From NCBI GenBank assembly GCA_022578605.1, contig MU394065.1, forward strand, positions 124,001-188,000: a stretch of DNA of 64,000 nt. The letters are read 5' to 3'. The stretch is from Camillea tinctor. Taxonomy: Eukaryota; Ascomycota; Sordariomycetes; Xylariales; Xylariaceae. The notes under the pieces were generated by a model. The model saw only the letters and a list, made by a program, of their open reading frames with translations, was not told the DNA's origin and ran no database searches. Position numbers and translations under genes: made by a program. Each line of letters opens with the position of its first letter. Positions within the stretch are counted from its first letter, which is position 1. Positions 40,894 to 49,722 of the stretch are shown in pieces.

Positions 40894-40990
40894 TTTCCTT
40901 CCTCCTAAAAATCAAGCATTATGGGAATCTTGGCTATAGCCTCACCCTTCTGAAATCAAATTTCCTCCCATCAACGCCATAGAATCAAAT

Positions 40991-41090
40991 ACAGGTCCAT
41001 AAACACCAGAACATGAAATACAGGCCCATTAACACGCAGACATCAGATACAGGCCCGTGAAAACACTAACATCATATACAGGCCCAGTAA
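40991..41090. repeat. 29-bp tandem repeat, about 3.5 copies
   Basis: Units begin ACAGG(T/C)CC at 40991, 41020, 41049 and 41078, an exact 29-bp period. The last unit is partial. Units differ mainly by substitutions. The repeat lies between the first small membrane-protein gene and its downstream hairpins, and is not visible at the second gene. Confidence 0.85.
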
Positions 41091-41193
41091 GCGTATTTTC
41101 CTCCTATCCTCCATCAATCTCCCCATCTCCAATTTATGGAGTGCTAGGCTTTTTTTTTTTTTTTGGTTTTGTGGTGGTTGTTCGCATTAGGTC

Positions 41194-41253
41194 CTGTGAT
41201 TTATATTAGCACCTTCATATACAAACGCGTTTTCCGATGTAGAGATCACTTAC
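41194..41253 (-). other. Probable 3'-UTR intron of the first paralog
   Basis: On the minus strand GTAAGT begins 17 nt after the stop codon. A CTAAT branch-like site and a CACAG acceptor at 41194 complete a 60-nt intron of the size usual in this window. The second paralog has the same arrangement. Confidence 0.5.
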
Positions 41254-41269
41254 CGCAATTTATGCATCC

Positions 41270-41659
41270 CTAGGCGTGGTCCTCCGCTTGACCTGGTACC
41301 TCCGGGCTAGAAGCATGGTGGGCAGGCAAGGGTACCATGGGGTAAGCCATGGCTTCGTCAATTGCAAAGCCCTCCTTAATGGCATTTGCAATGACTTCCT
41401 GTTGCTGATCCTCCTGCTGCTTTTTAAAACAACAGGGGCAACACCAGAGACAGCCTCCGCACTTCACAACGAGCGAAATGACTGTTGTGAGTGCTAAGAG
41501 CGAGCCGACCACTGCAATAATTATATATAGCGGAAGGTACTCGGGGTGGTTCGCAGGGTTACTGGCAGCCACACCACTGCCGATGATTGCACGAGACGTG
41601 ATGGGGACTGCTAGAGTGATTCTAGAGGCCATCAACGCAACGAGAATCGGGTAGAACAT
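41270..41659 (-). CDS. Small single-pass Cys-rich membrane protein, paralog 1
   Basis: Intact 129-codon, ATG-initiated frame. Residues 1-18 form a hydrophobic signal-peptide-like N-terminus (MFYPILVALMA...). A short polar segment with HPEYLPLY leads into a transmembrane helix at about 44-66. Directly after it is a Cys cluster (residues 67, 70, 73, 74, 76, 77) and FKK, which would face the cytosol in a type I topology and could be palmitoylated. The tail is Gln/Glu-rich, then Pro-rich. I do not recognise the family. It is a tandem paralog of the gene at 42613-43005: the first 80 residues align without gaps with about 31 identities. No catalytic motif is present. The function is unknown; cell-surface or endomembrane location is inferred. 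Confidence 0.7.
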   Translation of the reverse strand: MFYPILVALMASRITLAVPITSRAIIGSGVAASNPANHPEYLPLYIIIAVVGSLLALTTVISLVVKCGGCLWCCPCCFKKQQEDQQQEVIANAIKEGFAIDEAMAYPMVPLPAHHASSPEVPGQAEDHA

Positions 41660-41869
41660 CGTGAATGATGATCCTAGGTTGTTCTTGTGGTTGTTCTTGC
41701 GGGTAAGGAGATAATGGGTAGTTATTTTCTTTGGTCAGAAGATAATACGTGGTTGTTCTTTTTTTGGTATGGGTTGTAGAAGTGTAGGTTAAGTTCGTGA
41801 GTGGCAGGATATTTGGATTCTTATATAGGCACGAGGTGAATTTTCTGCTGTCCTTGGTTGTCAAGGTAT

Positions 41870-42025
41870 CATTGTCCAGGTGCAGTTGTCTAGATACCGT
41901 TGCTGGTGTTTAGGTGTAGTTGTCTAGACACAGTTGTTACCTAGGTATAGTTGTCTGGGCGTGGTTGTCTAGGTATGGTTGTCTGGTAGTTATCTAAGCG
42001 AAGATATCCGGTGGTTGTCTGGGCA
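41870..42025. repeat. Degenerate GTTGTCT-type repeat upstream of paralog 1
   Basis: GTTGTCTAG/GTTGTCTGG words recur about every 15-25 bp, often preceded by AGGTATA or AGGTGTA. Divergence and irregular spacing suggest an old minisatellite. It lies roughly 0.2-0.4 kb upstream of the start codon of paralog 1, so it may sit in its promoter. Confidence 0.55.
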
Positions 42026-42209
42026 CATTTAGTCAGTTGTCATCGCGATAGAATATGGAGTTTAGGCATATACCTAGTGATCAGGCTCCACTGGTACTGG
42101 TAGACCTGGTTACAAAAAAGAAAATGTGCAGTAGAATTTCGTAATAATCATAGTGGCCGTCACACCATCATCATACAGTACTAGGAAGACATCCAATAGC
42201 TTACCCCGA

Positions 42210-42233
42210 AAGACAACAAGACAACAAGACAAC
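42210..42233. repeat. AAGACAAC x3 tandem repeat
   Basis: Three exact copies of an 8-bp unit, next to the second hairpin module. The corresponding place in copy 1 has a single AGACATCATT-like sequence, so the expansion is specific to copy 2. Confidence 0.75.
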
Positions 42234-42253
42234 ATTTATCATGCTAGGTACTA

Positions 42254-42400
42254 AGGGTGTCTTATTAAGTACCGCACCCTTTTCTTCCCTATGAAAAGTC
42301 AAGATAACTGCCAACTAAAATGAAATATTGAGGGCGTCTTTAAAGACTATCCCTATTAGACATTAATCTCCCCGGGGTACCTTTTATACTGGAAATCCCC
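42254..42400. repeat. Inverted-repeat hairpin module, copy 2 (three elements)
   Basis: Elements at 42254-42280 (arms AGGGTG/CACCCT), 42331-42354 (arms AGGG/CCCT around GTCTTTAAAGAC) and 42374-42400 (arms GGGG/CCCC). The middle element matches copy 1, but its outermost pair is A-T instead of G-C, a further pairing-preserving change. The flanking words AGGTACTA and AAATGAAAT are shared with copy 1. The module lies 213-359 nt downstream of the stop codon of paralog 2. Confidence 0.78.
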
Positions 42401-42529
42401 TCCCGGTCTCTCAGAAATGAAATGACAATAAACTGAACTCCTGTCAACTCCTCAATCCCCATTCTCCCATATCAATCTCCTCCATCCTCCTCCAATCTGG
42501 GGTTCAGGTCATGCCATCCTCCCTAGGCC

Positions 42530-42594
42530 CTATAAGTCCTTACTGTTAGCCCCTTAACCCTTCTGTACTGCTAATTCATTTAGGGGATACTTAC
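42530..42594 (-). other. Probable 3'-UTR intron of the second paralog
   Basis: On the minus strand GTAAGT begins 19 nt after the stop codon, followed by a GGCTAAC branch site and a TTATAG acceptor at 42530 (65 nt). Position and donor match those of paralog 1. Confidence 0.55.
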
Positions 42595-42612
42595 CGCCGT
42601 ATGGCTTTAGCC

Positions 42613-43005
42613 TTATACCTGCCCCATTTCTCCTCCACCAGATTCCTGGCTATGTGCCGGAAGGTGGCTTGCCTTAGGCGGGGATATTATGAGGTATGCT
42701 GCTTTTCCTAGGTCGCTTACAGCACCCTTATAGGTAGGTTCAGCGCCTGGAGGCTTTTGCTGTTCCTTTCGAAAGCAGCAGCAGCAATTGTGCAGGCAAT
42801 GCCAACACCCGATGGCCATAGTAACTAATGATCCGGCTACCAGAAGGCAACCGACCACTATAATAGTAATATATAGCGGCTTGTATTGTGGGTGTTTGTC
42901 TGGTTGATTGGCGCTGACAATGCCGAGAGTACCACCAGTAGACATAGGTGCAGAAGCAACTATAGTAGCAGCAATGAGAGCTGCAATGAGAGGTTGATAG
43001 AACAT
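42613..43005 (-). CDS. Small single-pass Cys-rich membrane protein, paralog 2
   Basis: Intact 130-codon, ATG-initiated frame, tandem paralog of the gene at 41270-41659. The N-terminal 19 residues are hydrophobic and Ala-rich (MFYQPLIAALIAATIVASA), probably a cleaved signal. HPQYKPLYI precedes a transmembrane helix at about 44-66. The juxtamembrane cluster has Cys at 67, 70, 74, 75, 76 and 77 (plus Cys53 within the membrane), then FRK. The cytosolic tail is Pro/Gly/Ser-rich and unrelated in detail to paralog 1, so the signal, HPxYxPLYI, helix and Cys cluster are the conserved core. The family is not recognised. Persistence of both frames despite divergence of the tails argues that both are real genes. 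Confidence 0.7.
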   Translation of the reverse strand: MFYQPLIAALIAATIVASAPMSTGGTLGIVSANQPDKHPQYKPLYITIIVVGCLLVAGSLVTMAIGCWHCLHNCCCCFRKEQQKPPGAEPTYKGAVSDLGKAAYLIISPPKASHLPAHSQESGGGEMGQV

Positions 43006-43044
43006 CTTGATGAGATGTTTATAGTAGTTATTATGGTTGTTATG

Positions 43045-43273
43045 GTTGTTTTTTTTGCCAATGAGCTACCTATACTTAGTTAGTAAGTGGTAATGCCGAT
43101 AGGGAATAGAGTTTAGGTACCGAAGTATAGGTAGGTAGGCGCGAGTAATTCTTGTGGTTACTGTTGTTTTTTGCCACTAAGCTACCTATATTTAGTTAGT
43201 GAGTAGTAATGTCAATAGGGAATAAAGCTGAAATACTGAAGTATAGATAGGCGGGCGCGAGTAATTCTTGTGG
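43045..43273. repeat. 118-bp direct duplication upstream of paralog 2
   Basis: Copy A (43045-43157) and copy B (43163-43273) both run from GTTGTTTTTTGCC to GCGAGTAATTCTTGTGG with a period of about 118 bp. Most differences are C/T or G/A transitions. It lies just upstream of the start codon of paralog 2, in its presumed promoter or leader. Confidence 0.85.
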
Positions 43274-44119
43274 AGTTGGGTACGAGAAATGTGTACACTA
43301 GAAATTTGTTATGACCATACTGGCCTATATACCCACCGGGCTCTGTTGGGTTTGACACACAACTCAGAGGGTTCTGATGCGCAAAACGAATTTCCGAAGA
43401 AATAATTTGTATGTGACTTTCTTGAAAAACGACTCACGCCCATAGAAACCAGCTCCGGTCCTGCACATTGTTACTCACGACTGCACAATGCAAATGTGAT
43501 GCAGGGTAACTCTTCAACTTAGGTGCTTACCCTGGACAACTCTCAACTTCAAAACATACCCTGGAGATGTACTGCCTATTCACATCGTCGCTGCCAAAGT
43601 GGTGGAGCAGGAAATGTGCATTTCGGCGACCCGGACCGGCCGAATTGACTCGGCATCCCGGATGAGGTGGATGGGCCGAGTGTGGACCCCGGCGCCGGGA
43701 CTCATTTATTTCCTATTCTGGACAATGTCCCCACTCTCCATGTCCCCCGACTTGGGTCCGTTTCACACATTCTTGGGTCGCTGCAAAAATGAAGGAGGAA
43801 ATGGAAGGGACTGATAGACAGAAATGCCAATTCTTTTATAAGACAATGGGTTGTCGTAGTAAAAAGTGGGGTATGTTGGGAAACTTGGAGTCTGATTGGC
43901 CAGGAAGTGGTTTGTCGTTGAGCGAAGGTTTGGCATTTGAGCTTTGGTATTACCCCAGATCTAGTTTGATCTAAGTCAACGTCAACATAACAAAGGTAGA
44001 CCCGCTTACCGCGTCACAGGGTAGACATCATCTGCTCACCCAAATGACAGGGTAAGTCTGCTTAAACTAATTGGTGAGCATAGCTGTCAATCTCATGACA
44101 TTGAAAACTACCTAGGTAT
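43274..44119. other. Intergenic, upstream of the paralog pair
   Basis: It includes a GC-richer segment at 43590-43760 with several CGG/CCG triplets of the kind bound by Zn2Cys6 dimers. No gene with recognisable features was found. Confidence 0.45.
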
Positions 44120-44232
44120 TAACTCCCCTAAACCTAACCCCTAACCCCCTTAAACCTAGCCCCTAGTTCCCTTAAACCTAACCACTAACTCCCTTAAACT
44201 AAACCATTAACTCCCCTAAACCTGACCACTAG
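44120..44232. repeat. 22-bp minisatellite, about 5 copies, CCCTAA-like
   Basis: Units of the form TAACTCCC(C/T)TAAACCTAACCAC repeat with a 22-bp period from 44120. Units are rich in CCCTAA/CCTAAC words that resemble degenerate telomeric repeat (TTAGGG complement), but the period is not six. The tract decays gradually after 44232. Confidence 0.8.
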
Positions 44233-47099
44233 TAACTACCTCTACACCAAACCACCAACTCCTTGAAACTCACCACTATATTTCAACACCTACAGCGCAC
44301 TTACTTGTTAACCCCTCTGTAATAGTCACTAATAGCAATCACTAATTATGATTTTAATGCCTAATTACAGCTACCTAGGGGCCTCACCATTACGTCTCTC
44401 ATGTCTGTCCGGAGCAGTTCCGCTTCAATATCTACCATGGAGTGTGTTGCCACTTTGACCTCTTGGATAACGATAAAATACTGCTCAACAGAAACTATCT
44501 ATCACTTCCCGATCAAATAGTTATGATGATGTACATACTGGCTCTTATTTCCATCCTCCTTTCGGTGGCAACTAAGCAATGATACACTTCATCTCACTTC
44601 ATCCTCCTCCTTTCTATTGGCCTCGTTATTCATCACAACAGCTTGCCATTTCCCTTTTAATGACGGTCATGTGTATGATAGATACATTGCTAGGATATTC
44701 ATTGGAGGAATACAATACATACTAACAACTACATAGACTTCTCAACCCGCAGGGTATCTTTTCCTTCATACATAGTATTGTGGCCGTATTGAACTCTCCG
44801 GTCTGGGATGCATAATTACATCTCAGACCGTGAGTGATGACAGTAGAACAAACATCGGAAGAGATGAAAGATAAAATCGCGACGTTTGTCAAACTAGACG
44901 TATCTATGCCAACCAAGCTTTCCATACCGCATACAACAAATATCAAAGCAGGAAGGTCCCCAGCAACCCTCACATCAACTGACCCCCTTCACCTAGACAC
45001 CGGCCTAGGACCAACCCCTTTAGTTTATCCTTAAAGCCCATCGTCATGGAAACTCTCTATGACGTACTAGGTGACAGCAAACAATTGGGGCTGGAGAGAT
45101 AGATCGTGCTTCGCCTTCTCCGACCTGGGTGACCGGAGCGAGGCAACCATGTAGAGTCATATTGGCCTTCTTGGACCACCGTTCGTTGCCGGAGACCCAG
45201 CCACACAATGCGGTAGGGTGTCCGGCGAACGACGGGTCGTCACAAGTGACTGGGAGGGCTTCCCACTCGAACAGTAGCGGTGATGGTGGTTGCTATGGTT
45301 GTGGCAGCACTTGCGGATACCGGTATGACTCAGGGGGCTGTCCCCTAGCGGACGAGCGACGAAAACATATCCCGTCACCTGGTCAATGATGTAGGGCCGG
45401 GACGTCGCCCCGGAGGGGTCTGTCCGCATTGATGGTGCCTAGGGGGCTTGTCCGGACAACAAAATTAGGCAGTGAAGTCTGGAGGACATTGATGCCCATC
45501 ACCTAAGCTACAGTTTTCGGTATGAGTCAAACCGGTGTCTACACTGTGGCAACTAAGTTGATGACATATCCCCTTCGTCAACTCGTGGATGGCGACGTCT
45601 GAATAGAAGCCGATAGAAATACTGAAGTAGAATGATATAGGTTAGTTCAGCACGTAGCTAGAGCAACACAAGCTTAGTCCTTATGCTGGTTATGTTTTAG
45701 CTAGTTGGTCGACCTCAGCCCCCTCCCCTTTCTTTTAATCCTAGGGAGGTGGCCTAGTAGGTAAGAGGACGGGAGTGGGGTACGGTATGTAGTTTCAGTC
45801 ATATATTCACTGTCAAGAGTTGCAAGACAAAGTTTCTAGGTTAGTTAGGACCTAACTAAGACATCCCGAAGAGAAAAAACAATGGCTTGCCATATATATC
45901 TACATATCATAGTGTATGTTGGCTATCCAGCTTAGCACGCCCTTCGGGAGGCTCTGGGGTCCTCGACCACACGAAAGCCCCACCGTTAAACAACAAAACG
46001 GACAAGTAAACAGGCCTCAATATTCTTGCCCGCTACTGTATATAGGCTCGTGGATAAGTCGTGTTTTGCTAGAGGCTAAACTAGATGTTGTAGACTCTCA
46101 AGATTCATTACATGGGCTTTGGTTTATGTGAATAATATATAAGTAAAAATAACTACATTTCTAAAGAAAAATATTATAAGTATATATATAGAAATGTTGG
46201 TAAAGTCATATAATATAGGTTATCGTAGAAAGGCCTACTCTTGCGCACATAAGCTGGAACTGCCCCCAGGCTTGACTTCAAAATAGAACAATTGATACAT
46301 ACAAGGCATGACTAACGACATCAGATATTGAACTCCTAGTCTAATAAAGTGCGATACTATCGTCCGTCCACACATGCCTAACTCTTTAAACATACCTATA
46401 ATCGTATATTAGAATCTCGCTTGCATAAACTCGATGTCAGCGCTTCTTGGATCGTTAACCAACCAATGTAGACGTGTCACCTAATGCCATTCCTCCTTTT
46501 CCATGGTGGTATGTCTACAAAACGTGATTGCTGCCAAGGGGTTTGGACTCCCGAAAAAGCATTACCGAGTGTTCGGGATGAGGAGGTCGGTCATATCATG
46601 AAACTGGGGGAACCGAAGTTGCTCGACACGCTGCGAGCCGGGTGTGCGTCGGCCCCGAAACTGCCCTGTTTAGCCAGACGTCGCGTTTTAAATCAAATAA
46701 AAATTTCGACAGCATAGTAATCATCAACGTCACATACTCCTGAATTCGAGGAATCAATGGTAGGCCACCGTTGCAGCTCTAAATCGACCTTCCCGTTCGA
46801 GAGTGTAGATTTTAACGGTAGAGTAAGTTTCGGTGGGAAGCCACATCTAGTACATACCTATATAGCCTATGTATTTATCTTTCTATCGGTATTATCCTTC
46901 TTAGAATTGTCCTAATATTGTAACGCTTCGGGTTGAGGTAGTATGTTTTATGCAAGCTTCCAAACTTATGGGAATCGAAGCCTTGAATGAAGGCCCAAAA
47001 CCTGAATAAGGGAATGTCTACCTTAGGTGAATAAAGCATCTAGATAAGATTAAAAGACAACTTGAGCTCATGACATGATTCGGTTCTTGGATGATTTCT
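44233..47099. other. Intergenic region without supported genes
   Basis: Mixed-composition DNA with GC-richer islands near 45120-45480 and 46490-46690. ORFs there (up to about 90 codons) carry no domain or signal. Degraded transposon sequence may be present, but I could not follow a frame. Confidence 0.4.
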
Positions 47100-47967
47100 A
47101 TTCATGGGACTTCACTATGGCTAGCAAGATTCGAGTCTAGGTCCGGGTCCCGGCTCTGATCTCAAGTTAACTTTTGACAGCGACGAGGGCCGGACGCAGA
47201 TCTAAACTCGATCCCGGTACTGACTGTCATCATAGTTATCACGGTCGTCGCCTCCATGGTCCTCGACAGGCTCCTCTAAGAGCTGCTCCTATTCAAACTC
47301 TATGATATATCGCTATTGCTGCGTGGCCTAAAGACAGCCTATATCGCCTGCTGTTCTCTATTTGGTATCACAACCGACAACCGAAGTCTTATCTTCCAAC
47401 GTGGCCTATTTGCTTCCGGCTGATTAAAAATCATGATGCCCTCTTCCCCATCGCTATCCGGACTTTTCTAGCTATATGTCCGCACTGATTTCGAAGGGGA
47501 TCGACCTTCTTGACAACATTTTGGACCATAGCGAAGAATCTGCCAGTGACTCCCTGGGCGGAAACTCCAGGGACTTGCCCGTCTTCTAGCATCCATTATG
47601 GCAGAACTTTACTATTTGGCTAAGACCTCCCTGTGGATCATTCTGTCATTCTCTTCTCTTACAAGGTCGTGTCCAATCTTGATGTCTTTGTCTCCAGGGC
47701 CATGCCCACTTAGTTGATCATCTCATATGAGTTACTAATAGCCGCCAGCATATACAGCATGCGGCAGACGAGCTCCTCGAACTACCAATTCAACATCAAG
47801 GGTTCATCATGGTTTCTTTTGCCTGTTCCAGAGACACCTATCTTCCATACGAAGGCCGGGCGCCTAGGTTAGGACGAGGAGGGCGGTTCTAGCATATTCA
47901 ACCTGGAATCCGTAATGACTGTAGCGCATTATCATCGCCATCACTGACGGAATTCCGGTTCTTCCAT
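47100..47967 (-). pseudogene. Degraded coding sequence with RIP-like stops
   Basis: From an ATG at 47967 the minus strand can be followed in one frame for about 190 codons to about 47388. It carries roughly a dozen in-frame TAA, TAG and TGA codons, all reachable from CAA, CAG or CGA by C-to-T change. Between stops it reads like protein (for example FEELVCRMLYMLAAIS and GRFFAMVQNVVKKVDP). A second frame at about 47120-47360 continues with acidic, Gln-rich text and again mostly TAG stops. This pattern is that of a repeat-induced-point-mutated gene, perhaps from a mobile element. I recognise no domain and leave the product unnamed. Confidence 0.45.
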
Positions 47968-49722
47968 GGTTGATGTGGGTGGCGTGTCAGGAGGGGGTCG
48001 GGACTTCGATGTAAAGGGGCGCCTTTCGCGCTGGAGCAGACAATAACAGGCCGGGTGCCCCCTTCACCGGATTCCCAGGAAACTTAGAATTTACGGTCCT
48101 TAGGGTGATCCTTTTAATTTCGACTGTCGTATGTGAGCTAAATAGCTGTCGGTGATGAGGTAAGTGCTTTACCGCAGACGGACAGTCTGAGGTTTTACAT
48201 CAAGCAGACTTAATAGCATACAGGGGGTTTTTTTTTTATATAACCCCCCCCCCCCGAAATCTACCTAAGTAAGTAGCTACAAAAAGAGAAGGGAACACGT
48301 TCACTCCATGCCCCCTCCCATTCAACGAGGGAAGATAATTTCGTTATGTGCCTAGATATGTATATAATATGAATCGTGACCAGTAGCTACGTCGACGCAG
48401 CTACTCACGAAGAGGTGCCATCCATGGTTACTCTATATAAATGCTTCTTTCTGGCTGGTTCATGCAATAGGATTGTGTGTGGAGAAAGGATATTGAACAT
48501 GGTACACGCTACATTGTTGGATACTATGCCATTAAATTAAAACTGCTAGAGAGAAAAACTGGAGTGTTCCTTATAAGTACTCAAAAATAGTATATAATTT
48601 AGCCACTATGTCCTAGATGGAAACATATAATATTATGTGCTTTTATATAGCTCCCGGCTTGTCTAGACATACACACACATATATAACCTATAATTCTGCC
48701 TTCATGAGAATACCCAAGAACTGCCAACGAACATGGAAAGAAGCTCCCTTGAATTACCTCTATCTATCTCACTTAAATGCAGGAAGCCTATCTCCTTCAC
48801 CAAAAAAAAAAGACTAGATAGACTAAGCGCCCCCTCCCTTACTCCCCCATTATTCTAGTTTCATCACCGTTTCGACATACACCTAAATGGTTTTTTTTTT
48901 TTTGCACTTGTATGGTTTTTTTATTTCCCTAGTTCCCCGAGAAACTATAACTCATGCTAGAAGCTAATGTTGATGATGCTTTGCTGTATTCATAAGACTA
49001 GACGGATAGAACTGCTAGATAAACAGTTAAGACGTATAGACTTATTTAGGAGGGGGATGAGGCAAAGGTTTAAGCGAGGTTGATGGCCACGGGCTGGTTT
49101 ACTCGTTCGGCACCCCCTTTTCAGTATCTACCTTCCTAACTTCCATTTGTTTTCCCTCCTACACCTTAATCATATGAGGCAAGTCGGAAAAGGGGGAGAG
49201 GAAGTATTATTTATACTATCTTCCCTCCCCTTTTTACCACCCCCTTTGCTTGTAACAGGAATGACTTCTCCTTTCTTCTGCCTTGTAATCTTCGCTTTCT
49301 TGTCCATTCCACTTAATTTCTGAGCTTACTTTATCACAATATAACCTCCTCACCTCCCTAGAACTCCTACCCTAACCATTTCCCTGGAATGCGCGCTCGA
49401 GGAAAGAGGTTGAAAAAAGAAACTGGGAAAATTCTGTGTGCACAAAACAAAAAAAAAAAGACTTGCTTAATCCGGGGAAAAGGTATCATGAACTGTCAGC
49501 CTTACTGCTTCTCACCTAACCCAATGCCATTGTTGATGTGTCATAGCCCAAAAAAAGAGAAAAAGTAAATGATGTAGGTAGTCTCATTTCCGAACCCCAA
49601 AACTCCGCTTCTATGTCGGCTGCATATGCAGCTTGTAATGTCGCTTCTCGTGGGGCACAAGCGGGCATATTCCCCCGAACTCCTTTGTTTTAATTTCTAA
49701 TCGATGATAATCGGCAGCCGGC
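47968..49722. other. Intergenic, downstream of SSH4
   Basis: It includes a T-run/C-run pair near 48228-48254, AT-rich sequence near 48520-48700 and homopolymer tracts to 49560, which fit the 3' UTR and flank of the minus-strand SSH4 gene. No gene is supported. Confidence 0.5.

Noticed and set aside
40991..41090. CRISPR-like regular repeat
   Set aside because: Units are directly adjacent with no spacers, degenerate, and in a eukaryotic genome; it is a minisatellite.
47800..47830. Walker-A-like GVSGTGK in the degraded frame
   Set aside because: The residue after Lys is Arg rather than Ser/Thr, no Walker B follows, and the frame is heavily mutated; not enough to call an ATPase.
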